Shown in pieces: positions 21,386 to 33,336 of a stretch of DNA of 64,000 bases. The stretch's first letter is position 1, and each line of letters begins with the position of its first letter. The position numbers were made by a program, and so were the translations under genes. Source of the DNA: Galerina marginata (Eukaryota; Basidiomycota; Agaricomycetes; Agaricales; Galerinaceae); NCBI GenBank assembly GCA_023014335.1, contig JAECYW010000001.1, forward strand, positions 4,154,001-4,218,000, given 5' to 3'. The notes under the pieces were generated by a model. That model saw only the letters and a program-made list of their open reading frames with translations, made no database searches and was not told the origin of the DNA.

Positions 21386-24300
21386 ACACTATCAACCATA
21401 GGAATCATTCGAATCCTTCACAGTCGCCCACCAGCTCCGGTAAAGCCAGTGCGAACCCCCGACTTCTTCCTACTTCATTACTTTTCCTTCCTTCGGGCTC
21501 GTCCTTAGGCTTTCCCTCTGGCGTCGTCATTGACCAGGTACAGGCGTCTCATCATCACAATAATCGGTTTCCCAGACGCCGAATCGTGATGGCGCGACAG
21601 ACCTGTGAATCTGGATTTCCAAGGTCGGCATTCCTTCCGATCTGTCCAGTGCTTTATAGGTAAACTGGATCGCAAAGTGCTGGGAAGAAGGCATGTAGGC
21701 TTGACGTGTTACATCGAGCATGAGTAAGGCGCAATCGTGGGGCAGGAGTAGGGGCCAGCACGACAGGTATGTGTGCATGAAAGAATCCTGCATTGGATTT
21801 GGGTACAACGTGGTGGTCGCCGTTGAGGAATACGTGATGCGTTGATGGAAAGCACTGTTGCAGCCGCAGATAGGCTAGCTAAAGACAAAAAACGAACATG
21901 AGCTACGTTCACGAGCCTTCAGCATATCAACTGAGTCATACCTGATAAAGCTCCGAAAAGCGAAAAGGAATGACGACGTCGATAGTATCGGCAGCCTCCG
22001 CTTAAGGATCCGATATCCCTCAGTTCATCATTACTCTCGGTGCCTGCCAGCCCTCTACATCCACCCTGATGCCTGAGCACCCGCAAGACGTGACGTGGCG
22101 TCGACACCAGCTCCAACACTAGCATCTGCAGTAGTTGCTCCAAACCCAGCGCGCCCAAACTGGACTCCCAATCCCACTGCTCGTCAATTGACAGAGTCAG
22201 GGAGAAGAAACGAATTCAATGGGTCGGGAGTTGCTTCGATGGAGCGAAATGTGGACTGCTTGCAAAGGAATGACAATCTCGATAGTGCCAACAACCTCAC
22301 ATTGAGGATCCGATATCGTTCATTCCATCGTCGCTCTCGGTGGCTGTCAACCCTCCACCCAGAGCAGCAAGCCCAGGGACGTGACGTGGCATTGCACCAC
22401 CTCCAAAATCAGCACCGACCCCAGCTGCTCAAAAGCCAGTGCGCCTTTCCCTCCGTCCCAATCCAACTGCTGGTTCAATTGGCATATTAAGCGAGGAGAG
22501 ATGAACTCAACGACTCGGAGCAGATTCAATGGAGCGAGAGGTGGGCTGCTTGCAGCCGGATCGTGGCCCACGGTGGAGCTCGTATGGCTAGGCTGGCATG
22601 GATGGTCGATTGGTTATGTGTCGGGTTTTTGAACTATTCACGATTACGACGATGATTGAGGGAGGAAAGTTGGGCGGCGGGGCCAACGATGGCGAAGCTA
22701 AATGCGAGAGCAGGTCCCCGACCTCCTGGACTTCTAGCCGCAACGACGAATTCAGGTGGAGAACGCTGATCATGAAAGTCGAAACAACGTTGGAAAGCCA
22801 AATGTATGCGCGAAAACCGTGGCCAAGTAGGAGAATGGAAAGTTGGAGAGTAGCGTGGGTGGAGAAAATTGATCATGAAAGTCCAAACGACGTTGGACAG
22901 CCAAATATATGCGCCACGCTCCTGGTCAGGCAGGAGGACAGAGGTTGAAGGAACACCACGTCTGCTCGACGCACGGCGTATGCTATTCGAGTTCGAATTG
23001 AAGCATGTAACCGTCTTGCTAGTTCCGATCCTCGACGACAGACACCTCTAGGCCATCGTCTCCTATGTTGCTCCTGCTCCTGCTCCGTCCCGCTGCGGCT
23101 TAGGAAACTCGTTATAACTGCCGCCAGCGCGCCATAATAAACTAGGTTTTGGGGTACGGCCAGCAGGCAGGGTATCAATACCGTCATCGGGTACTAGGCC
23201 ACGGCTGCGAGGCCGAAGATGGTGCAGTCGACGAGCCTGCAAATGTGCCCTGGAACCTGGAGAGGAAACAGAGGCGGCAATGGTTTGATGAAAAGCACTT
23301 TTGCAGTCGCAGATGGGCTAGCTACAAGGAAGGCACAAACAAACATGAGCAAGGTTCACGAGTCATTTACTTCATAGCGACGGAATCGTACCTGATAAAC
23401 CGGTGGAAGGAGAAAAGGATCGATGACCCCAAGTACCAAGAGCCTCCGTTTGAGGATCCGAAATTGTTCATCAGCTTCACTCTTGATGCCCATCTTTCCT
23501 TCATCTTCACCAGAGGACCAGCAGCCGCAGAGATGTGACGTGGCGGTAGTATCACCTCTAACACCAACATCAGCTGCTCCGCACCCATCCCATTGTTCCA
23601 ACCCCACCTCTCATTGGCGTATCCAGCTAGAAGAATTGCACTCGACGAGCCGGGGTCGCTTGGATGGAGCGAGATGTGGACTACTTGCAGCCTGTTTGAG
23701 GTCGACGTACTGAGGTCGGCGGAGCGGGAAATGCTGGGCCGAGATAGAACGTTCGAAGGAATTAAACTTCGATAACGTCTTTCTATTCAAGGTCGTGGTT
23801 GTAAGGCAGGTTTTCCCGATCACGAGGATGGCTCAGAGGGCGAAAGCGGCGACAGCGGTGGGGGCAACGACGGCGAGGAGAATTAGGAGAGGATAATTTC
23901 AACCTTCTGCTAGTAGCAACGACGAGTTCAGGTGGAGAACGATGATCATGAAAGTCGAACGACATTGGAGAGCCAAATGTATGCGCGAAATTCCCGGCGA
24001 GGCAGGAGCATAAAAAGATACTCCTCAACCTCTTCTTGCAGCAACGATAAGTTTGAGTGGAGAATGCTGAATGAAGGTTGAAAGATGTTGAGCGTCCGAA
24101 TATATGAACGAAATTCCCGGCCAGGGAGGATAACGGAGAGTGGCGGGATGCCACGTCAGCCCAACACGCCCAACACCCGGCCTATGCCATTCGAGTTCGA
24201 GTTCGCCTTCTAACGTTCTTGATAGCTCCGAGCCTCGACACCAGACCCGTCTCCACTCCTGCTCTTCTTCGGCCTAGAAAATTCAATGCAGTTGCTCGCG

Positions 24301-27300
24301 GTGAACTAATAAACCGGGTTTTCGTGAAGAGGGCAGCTGACAACGCGGCGACGGCCGTCGTACGGATACTAGGCCACATCTGCGATGCCGACGACGATGA
24401 CTTGATGAGCTTGCGATCGTACGATGGCACTTGAGAAGGAAAAGGAGGCGGCAACGGCTTGACGTGTGTATCGCTGGCTGGTCGGTTTCACAAACAGGTG
24501 AGAAATTTGTCGTTGACCACAGCTTGCGTTCGAGATGAAACGTCTTCAGCAAATCCGCCTCGAGGTGTAAGCTCTATGCAGCTAGAAGGTGGGCTCGAGC
24601 TGGACGGGCGATAGTCATGATATGATTAAAATTTGTGGTTTATGGGAATGATGACGAGTGACGTGGCACTTGAAAGTAAGGATAGCCAGCGGATGAAGAT
24701 AATGGATGCGTCGATGGAAAGCACGTTTGCGGCCGCAGATAATCCAGCTACAACGCAAGAAACAAACATGAGCGAGGTCTACAAGTCTTTGAGCATAGAG
24801 ACGGTATCATACCTGATAAACCTCTGGAAGAAGAGGATCGAAGAAATCAAGTACCAACAGCCTCCGTTTGCAGATCCGATATCGTTCATCACCTTCACTC
24901 TTGATGCCTATCCACCTTGCACTTCCACCCTGAGCACCAGCACCCCCAGAGACGTGACGTGGCGTCGACACCGGGCAACACTGGCGCGTTTTGAAGAAAC
25001 TGAACGTTTGCAATGCGCTGCTGTTCAGGAACGTGGGTGTGAGGCGGGTCTTCAAACGATTTACGATAATGACGATGATTGAGGGAGGCCAGCAGGGCCA
25101 ACGACGGCGATAAAGTATCAGAGAGTATTTCCTGATTTCCATTCGCAGCAACGAGTCTGAGTTGGAAACGTTGATTATGAAGGGCGAACGATAGGGAGCA
25201 GCGAAATGTATGCGCTAAATTACAGGTCATGCGGGAGGACGGAGGGTTGGAGGTGTACTCCTGAACTTCCTCTTGCAGAAACGACGAGTTTGCGCGGAGA
25301 ACACTCATCACGAGGGTAGAACAAAATGTATGCGCGAAATTCCCAGGCAGGCAGGATGACGGAGAGTTGGAGGAGTGCCACGGCTGCCCCACAGCCGATG
25401 TATGCCAATCGAATTCGAGTTGAGGCTTCTAACCTTCTTGCTAGATCCGAGCTCCTCCGGCAACCGACTCTTCTTCTGCTCCTACGCCTGCTCTTGCGGC
25501 GCCTGCTCGTCTTCCTCTTCGGCCTAAGAAACTCATCATAGCTGCCGAGCCGTGCTAGCTTTCGGGAAGAGGCAGCTTCCAACGCCGTCGTCCAGGAACT
25601 AGGCCACGTCTGCGACGTCGAAGATGGTGCAGTCAACGAGCTTGTAACTGTGCACTGGCACCTTGAAAGGAAACGGAGGCGGCAACGATTTGACGTTAAT
25701 GGATGCGTGCATCGCTGGCTGGTGGGTTTCACAAACGAACGAGAACTGTGTTGCTGGCCAAAACTTGAGCTCGAGATGAAATGTCTTCGGCAAATTCGCC
25801 TCGAGGTGTATACTCTATGCAGCTAGAAGGTGGGCTTGAGCTGGACGGGCGATAGTCATGATATGATCGAGCTTTGCGGTTTATCGGAATGACGACGAGT
25901 GACGTGGCAGTTGAAAGTAAGGATGGCCAGTGGAGGAGGATAACCGATGTGTCAATGGAAAGCACTTTGAGGGCTCAGAGAGTCCAGCTACAAGGCAAAA
26001 ACAAACATGAGCGACGTTCACGAGTTCTATAAAATAGCGACGGAGTCATACCTGATAAAATTCTGATAAGCGAAAGAGAATGACGATCCCACAGTACCGA
26101 CAGCTTCCGTTTGCAGGTCCGATATCGTTCTTCATCTTCCTCCTGATGCCTATCTGTCTTCCACTTCCACCCTGAGCAGCAGCAGCCGCAGAGACGTGAC
26201 GTGGCATCGACACCGCGCAACACTCGCGCGTTTTGGAGGAACTGGGCTTCGAAAATGGATTTCTGTTCGGATTGCAGGTGTGAGGCGGTCTTTAAACGAT
26301 TTACGATGACGAGGATGATTAAGAAGAGCGAGCGGGGCCAGCGACGATGATAAACGATCAGAGAGCAGTTCCTCGATCTCCACTCGCAACAACGACGAGT
26401 TTGGGTTGAAAACGTTGCTCATGACATGCGAACGATGTCGAACAGCCGAATGTATGCGCGAAATTCCGGGTCAGGCGGGAGGCCGGAGAGTTGGAGTTGT
26501 ACTCCTCAACTTCTTCTTGCAGAAATGACGAGCTTGGGCGGAGAACGATGAATATGAAAGTCGAATAAAGTTGAGCATCGAAAGGTATGCGCGAAATTCC
26601 GGGTCAGGCAGGAGGACGGAGGGTTGGAGAAGTACCACGGCAGCTCGCCAGCCGATGTATGCCAATCGAATTCGAGTTGAGGCTTCTAACCGTCTTGCTA
26701 GGTCCGAGCTCCTCAGGCCACCGACTCTTCTTCTGCTCCTACGCCTGCCCCTGCCCCTCTTCCGCTTCCGCTTCGACCTGAGAAACTCGTTACAGCTGCC
26801 GGCTGCGTGCCAATAAACCAGGTGTACAGCCGGCAGTGTCCAGCGTCCGTCGTAAGGGTAGTAGGCCAGGTCTGAAAGGCCGAAGATGGTGAAGTCGAGA
26901 ACTATAATCGTGTGCTGGCACCTGAAAAAGAAAAGGAGGCAGCGACGGCTTCGAATGGACGTGTGTGTGGTTTGCTGGCTCGTGGGTTGTACGAACGAAC
27001 GAGGAATTTGTCGTTTGCCTCGACTTGAGCCCGAGACGAACGACTTCAGTGAATTCCGTGGCGCTAGTGGGTGGGCCTGAACTGGCCAGGCGATAGGTAT
27101 GATGATGGTTTGTGATTTATGACGATGACGACTGACGTGGCGATTGATCGCAAGGATCAGCGGAGAGAGCTATGGAAGACGGTCGAGTGGGGTGGAATTC
27201 CGAACATGGTTGAATCGTGAATTCAGTTGGGCGAAACCAGTAGTCGTCCAAGGGCTTGGATGTACAGGGAATTTGAGGAAAGCTTGAGGTTCTGAGGTGG

Positions 27301-29331
27301 TTATTTAAAAATATATGTTCAGCTACGAGCTCAGGAGCAGAACAGGAGAGAAGAGACACGTACTTCTTCTTGCAAGTAAAAAATTCATCAGTCTCCGGCA
27401 CGGTGGCTAATACGATTTCAGTGTCTTCTTGTTGGAGTTCGAACTTCGAATGGTCGTATGACCTCCGAGCTGGCGTAAAAAGACAGATCTCCACCATCTG
27501 CTCCTCCATCTCCTGATCCTCAAACCATGTTAACCTCGATCTCTGCTGGCAACAATGACGAGTTTGGGTTGAAAAAGTTGATCATGAAATGCGAACGGTG
27601 TTGAACAACCGAATGTATGCGCGAAATTCCGAGCCAGGCCGGAAGACGGAAAGTTGGAGAGGTACTCCTCGACCTCCTCTTGCAGAAACGACGAGTTTGG
27701 GTGAAGAACGCTGATCACGATGGTGGAACGACGTTGAGCATGGAAATGTATGCGCGAAATTCCCCGTCAGGCAGGACGACGGAGGGTTGGAGGAGTACCA
27801 CAGCTGCTTGCCAGCCGGTGTTTGCCAATCGAATTCGAGTTGAGGCTTCTAACCGTCTTGCTAGGTCCAACCCCTCAGGCCACCGACTCTTCTTCTGGTG
27901 CTCCTACGCCTGCCCATGCTCCTCTTCCTCTTCCACTTCGGCCTGAGAAACTCGTTACAACTGCCGGCTGCGTGGTAATAAACCAGGTGTTCAGGAAGAG
28001 GGCAGCTGGCAGCATCCAACGTCCGTCGTACGAGTACTAGGCCAGGTCTACGAGGCCGACAACGGTGCAGATGATGAGCTTTCAATCTTTCGATGGGACC
28101 TGGAGAGGAAACGGAGGCGGCAACGGTTTGACGTGGATGGGTGTATGGTTCCCTGGCTGGCGTGGTTGTACAAACGGACGAGGAATTTGTCGACTTGAAC
28201 CCGAGACGAACGACTTGAGAAAATTCGTGGTTCTAGTCGGTGGGCTCGAGTTGAATGGGCGATATTCATGATGTGATTGACTTTTTACGATTTATGACGA
28301 TGTCGATGACTGATGTGGCAGTTGATCGCAAGGACCAGCGGAGAGCGCCATGGAAGACGGTCGGGTGGGGTATAATTCCGAACATGGTTGAATCCTGTAT
28401 CCAATTGGGCGAAATCGTCGTCCAAGGGCCTGGATGCACGGGGAATTTGAGGAAAACTTGAGGTTCTTGAAATGGCTGTGTGAAGAAAACGTAGGTTTAA
28501 CAACGAGTTCAGGAAAAGAAAAGGAGAGAAAAGACACGTACTTCTTGCAAGTAGAAACTTCAGTAGTCTCCGCCACTTGGCTGATATGATTTCAGCTTCT
28601 TGTTGGAGTTCGAGCTTCATGGTCGTACGACCTCCGAGATGGCGTAAAAGGACAGATCTCCACCATCTGCTCCTCCATCTCCTGATCCTCAAACCATGTC
28701 AACCAAACGCACATTCCCCGCCTGTCCAAGCGTGATGGAAGTCGATATCGTGCTGAAACGAAACGGTCCGCTGCAGTAGGCCAGGTCATTGAAGGTGAAA
28801 TGCGACGTGACGCCCGAGCTCCTCGAGCCATAACTGATTCCCAAGAAAAGAAACGGTTCCAAGTAGGAAGCTGAAATCCTATAAGTGTCGATATTCGAGG
28901 TCCTGTGGGTGTGGGTGTGAAGGAAGTCGTCGTAGTTGACTGCGGCCTTCAACTTCCGCAAACTCGATATGTTCGATGCTGATGGGCCATATTCCGGCAG
29001 CTGTTTGGGACATTGCGGTTGGGTGGGGGCCAGTTGAAGAGTGATCGTATTTCCTAGTCGACGCAACAATTAAAGGTAAAGCTCGGATGTTGACGAGGTA
29101 GCGTCAGTGACTGCGGTCAGGAGAGCCAGAGTTGTCGTCCAAGAGGTAGGTTCGCGGGGAGACTCAAGAAAGCATCCCCTCGAAGTGTGGCTTGAAATGT
29201 TGAAACTAAAGTATGAGCCAAAGCCGAAATGTTGGACGATCGTGAACGTCGAAGACGTTGACTGAATGACTGAGAAAAAGTCAGCTTCAAGTCTAGAGAA
29301 AGAATAAGGACAGCAAACACGTACTATAAGC
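21386..29331. repeat. Hierarchical tandem array, about five 1.2-kb units
   Basis: A core, TGTATGCGCGAAATTCC with variants, occurs in pairs about 105-135 bp apart at 22803/22908, 23978/24100, 25206/25326, 26453/26584 and 27613/27746. The pairs recur every 1.16-1.25 kb. A second core, ATGCCAATCGAATTCGAGTT, recurs at about 22979, 24185, 25398, 26656 and 27824. Other markers (GAAACGGAGGCGGCAACG and GGGCGATAGTCATGATATGAT) keep the same order. Further weaker copies extend to about 21.9 and 28.7 kb. Minus-strand translations of different copies share protein-like patches (for example YHDYRPSSSSPPSSCIE and WFEDQEMEEQMVEIC) interrupted by shifts and stops, so the units look like decayed copies of a gene of unknown family. 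Confidence 0.75.
28689..29069 (-). CDS. Possible exon of an unknown gene at the right end of the array
   Basis: This 126-codon minus frame has a fairly protein-like composition (KLKAAVNYDDFLHTHTH, SYLEPFLFLGISYGSRSS) and no counterpart in the other array units. An upstream minus frame at 29366-29070 could be spliced to it. No domain was recognised, and the next downstream patch (WFEDQEMEEQMVEIC) is in a different frame, so it may equally be a fragment. Confidence 0.25.
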   Translation of the reverse strand: MLRRLGNTITLQLAPTQPQCPKQLPEYGPSASNISSLRKLKAAVNYDDFLHTHTHRTSNIDTYRISASYLEPFLFLGISYGSRSSGVTSHFTFNDLAYCSGPFRFSTISTSITLGQAGNVRLVDMV

Positions 29332-29556
29332 ACTAGCCATAGCATGCTCGTAATCCATCTGCACATTTTACATCACCGGAACGTGTGTCGAGACAGGTTG
29401 GACGAAAAGCTCGTTTCCGTGCGTGGTAGTGGTTGAGCGCCGGTTCAGAGGCCGATGCGTAGTCCAAAGAGGGATAACTAGCTGCGTAAGTAAGCAAGTT
29501 TCAGTTGAGAGAGCAATGGTTTATATCTGGCTGCGGTCATACCTTGGATAAGGAGG
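29332..29556. repeat. Right flanking direct repeat of the 21-30 kb array
   Basis: This is the same-orientation partner of 21181-21385, about 8.15 kb away, with the shared segments listed there. The minus strand just beyond it (29557-29660) reads as a possible exon end (CLSNSNDREAWMPLQCV) before a GT donor at the block edge. That exon has no match near the left copy. Confidence 0.8.
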
Positions 29557-30825
29557 CATTGGTGTCGGTGGTGCCCTGAGGTTCACGATACACACACTGT
29601 AACGGCATCCATGCCTCACGATCATTTGAATTGGATAGGCACTTGTATCCTTGAAAGACTAAAACTGGCAATTTAGAGAGGGAGGTAGAGTATACGAGGT
29701 ATTGCGCCGAAAAGGAAAAGGAAACAAGGAGGAAGAAAAGACGGAAGAAGTCGAACTGTGATCCGGGTACTCGTGGCAGGTACGCGCACGTGCGAGCAGC
29801 TCTGCCGAAGCGCCTCTTCAAATCTGCGCATCCCGATTCGCTGATAATCGCGCAACCCGCTCGTTTGCGTCTCAGCTGGTCTTCCCACTTGCTCCTAGAC
29901 CTCGAAGTGGGAGGTCAATTTCCACCCAACCCCATCCATAACCACGCATACGCTCATCCGATGCCCTCACACCCAGGACGAGGACATGTTTACTCGCCGA
30001 TTTTGCAGGATTGGCCTGCCAAATTCGAGCAATGAGCGAGTTAAGTAATAATGAAACTGTCCCTGCGTGTGGGGTTAAGGGAATAGTATGCGCTCTGGAT
30101 TGATAAAGAGCTCGACCTTCGTTGAGTCTTTGTTCCTCTGAATTCTGCCCTTTGCCACATTTTTTCCACATCTCCGCGTCTCGATCCCTAGATCCATTGC
30201 ACATCTTTCCCTTTAAATTTCTTGAGGTTGATCACAAACGCACGATCGTCCAATATCCCACACACAGTACGATGCCACAAAGCCATGTCGCAAGAATCTG
30301 ATCTGCACTGATTCTCGAGAGGATCAAGCGGTTCCCTGCGTCATGCCTGTTCCGAGGCAGTATTGTGCAGTGTGTGTCTCGTTGATTTAACATCGTGCGG
30401 CTTACTTTTACCGTTGTTGTCGCGATTCTTGGCCGCCTTGAATTCGAAATTTCATCACTGAATCTTTGGCTCATTACCATTCCCAATTTTACCTATGCAT
30501 CCAATGGATCCCCCCAAATCGACGCCGGAAAATAGTCGATTCAAGAACAGTTGCATATTCAAGACACTCAAGACACACTGGCTGGAGTGAGCTTCTTTTT
30601 ATACCTGCCGAATCCTCCTTCGTTCTTTTTTTCAGTTTGGGTCCTTGGATCTTCGACGACCATCAGCTGTTCAAGATTCGAACCTCAACGACGGAGAAAA
30701 GGAGAACACTGCAAACAGGTAATTCATCTTTTCATCTATTCAAGTTGGAATTATCGTATATTTATATTTCGTGCCACATGCCCAAGCATCTACGTAGTCT
30801 ACTAGCATGGAAATGATAACGCCTT
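29557..30825. other. Intergenic stretch, nothing firmly supported
   Basis: Short frames on both strands lack motifs. Apart from the possible exon at about 29557-29660 minus, I see no gene. The right part is the 3' flank of the aldehyde dehydrogenase gene. Confidence 0.4.
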
Positions 30826-32884
30826 TCACCGCATGAATATAGTCTTCACCTGTGTATAAGACTCGACGCCTTGTCAAAAGTAATAGTTAGCACCCGTAAA
30901 GGAGCCCAAAGCCGACACTCACCATGCTGGCCGAGCTCACGGCCAAGACCAGATCCCTTCCACCCGCCAAAGGCGAGATTGTTATTCGCCATGAGCGTAA
31001 CATTCACACCAACGACACCAGCCTCCATTCCCTTCGCGAACTTGATTGCACGGGTGACGTCTTTGGTGAAGATACTGGATTTTGTTAGTCGGTCGCCCGC
31101 CGTCAGTTTCGAAAGATCCGAGAACTGAGGATAGAATACATACTATGATGAAAGGCCGTATTCCGTGTCATTGGCTCTGAAAAAAATGGTAAACTCAGTT
31201 TAAAAGAAGAATATATCGGTATGGTACGAACCGTTTTAAGACTTCATCTTCGGATGTGAACTTGTGAAGAATAGTAACTGGGCCAAAAATTTCCTCCCGA
31301 TTGATAACAGCGTCGTCTTCGACGTCCACGAAAATGGTGGGTTTCACGAAATATCCCTTGTGCACTGTGGTTAGAAAACTCCTACGAAACATGTGAAGAG
31401 AAATACCTTCTCGTCGCCCGCTATGCCGCCAACGAGTACCTTTCCTTCCTTTTTTCCGATGTCAAGGTACTTCGAGACGTTTTTAAACTACAAGTCAAAT
31501 ATTGACAGTCATCGATAATTGAGTAATAGAGAAACCCACTTGAATATCATCCACGAGCGGCCCAGAGAACGAGCCCCCATCAAGCGGGTCTCCCACCTGC
31601 ATCTTCTCCAAGCTCTCCACAAGCTTCTGCCCAAATTTGTCGAAGATCGTATCCTGGACGTATATCCGCGTGTTGGCAATGCACACTTGCCCAGAAGTGA
31701 CGTTGAAGCCGAGTTGAATTCTAAAATTAAGTTCAAAAAAGTAAAAGTCAGTCATTGAAAAGGCGTTGAGGTGGTCAAAGACGGACGTACTTGGCCACAG
31801 CGTCTTCAAGATCACAGTCGTCAAACACCACGACCGGACTCTTCCCTCCCAACTCGAGCGTGCACGCCTTCAAATTCGAGCGCGCAGCGGCTTGAGCTAC
31901 TGACTTTCCTGCGAGAGTCGATCCCGTGAACGAGATTTTGCGGATTTTCATGTGAGATGCGATGATCTGGCCGGTCTCGCGTCCGCCGCTGAGAATAGAA
32001 AGAATTCCGTCTGGGACGCTAGGGATTTGAGTCGTTTCGTTAGATCGCTTTCAAATAATATCGAGATATTGAAGCTTACCCAGCCTCCTTGGCTAGTCTC
32101 GCTACGATGAGAGCGGTCAAGGGTGATTTTTCGCTCGTTTTGATAATACTGGCGTTACCAGCCGCAACTGAATGATAGTTCGGAATTTCAGCCCTTAAAA
32201 TGGGATCTAAATGACTCACGAGCTGGGCCTACTTTCATCGTTACCATAACTAGAGGGGCGTTCCTATTTTGATTTTAATTTCAGTTCAATGTTAGTTCGA
32301 AAGTTGAGTCGCAGGAGTTTCATACTTACCAAGGAGTGATACCAGCAGTGACGCCGTACGGCTGCCTTATTTCCATTCCCAGGAATCCCGGCATGGCACT
32401 TGTTTTTCCAGATATCTTGTCGCTTCAAATTTCGATAATCAGTTAGATATAACAGAGCAGTGATAAAACCAAGGCACTCACGCATAGCCTGCAAAGTAAC
32501 GGAACATACCAGCAGACGCGGCGATATCATACCCGCTCTCTGTGATCGATTTGCCCATCTCCATGGTCTGCGCGAGTTTGAGTTCTTCCCCGTTCGCCTC
32601 GATGAGCTCGGATAGTTTGAACAAGGCTTTGGTTCGGACGCTAGGATCGCCGTCTGCCCAGGCTGGCCATGCCCTCTCTGCCGCGTCCACTGCGAGATCA
32701 ACCTCTTTTGCACCAGCTGCGTGCACGGAGGCAATTTTCTCCTTCGTTGCCGGATTGATGACGTCGATTTTCTCGCCGCTGCCTTCTACGAACTGGAGAG
32801 AATACGTCAAAGTCGGGCCTTAACTTCGAATGAGGATTACCTTACCTGGCCAGCGATGAAAAGACGTTCTTCGAATTGGACCAT
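30826..32884 (-). CDS. Aldehyde dehydrogenase, NAD(P)+-dependent
   Basis: Read on the minus strand from ATG 32884 ([13 protein letters not shown], then a short intron) to TGA 30828-30826, with about ten introns. The enzyme oxidises aldehydes to carboxylic acids using NAD(P)+. Visible features are [13 protein letters not shown], the Asn of the active site in PWNAPLVM, the cofactor loop FTGSTLAGK, the catalytic Glu in LELGGKSP, the catalytic Cys in [17 protein letters not shown] and the C-terminal [11 protein letters not shown] followed by GVESYTQVK. The length of about 480 residues is normal for the family and no frame damage is seen. It is transcribed in the same direction as the MCT-like transporter upstream, 452 bp away. 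It could supply an oxidation step to the nearby terpenoid-like cluster, but its family also has general roles in alcohol and aldehyde metabolism. Confidence 0.93.
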
Positions 32885-33336
32885 TGTGTCACGGAAGCTG
32901 AGGACGAATTTCTGATAATGGGAGGCAGATGAGCTGACTTTTTATATCGCTTCGGCATTTAGACCGCGTTTTGATGCAGTTCTTTCGACCCAGGGTGAAC
33001 TCATCTCAGTCTGAGGTCACATTTGGAAGCAACAGCTTGCCGTGAGACAAGTTTTTTGTTGACGAAGTCCGTTCGTCCCGGAACTCCGTCGATCAAATAT
33101 GCAGGACGGCTTTTCAATCAAAGTGGGGTAATAAGTTAACTCATGGAAAGGGTCGATGGGATGAGGCAAGTCCTGAGGGTGAAAAGAGCGACGATATCCG
33201 ACGGACCAATGATATAATGTATGGAAATTCTCTAAATATGTATGAGCGATTAAGGACAAACTACGAAAGCGCGTGCAAGTTCATGAAGGTGATGCTAATT
33301 ACGGGATAACACTGTGATGAGGGAATCGGGTCTACT
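32885..33336. other. Spacer between transporter 3' end and aldehyde dehydrogenase start
   Basis: This is 452 bp with no gene. It should hold the terminator region of the transporter and the promoter of the aldehyde dehydrogenase; no clear TATA box was picked out. Confidence 0.4.

Noticed and set aside
24633..25082. 149-codon plus-strand frame inside the tandem array
   Set aside because: The frame is not kept in the other copies of the unit, so it is probably a chance opening in repeated DNA.
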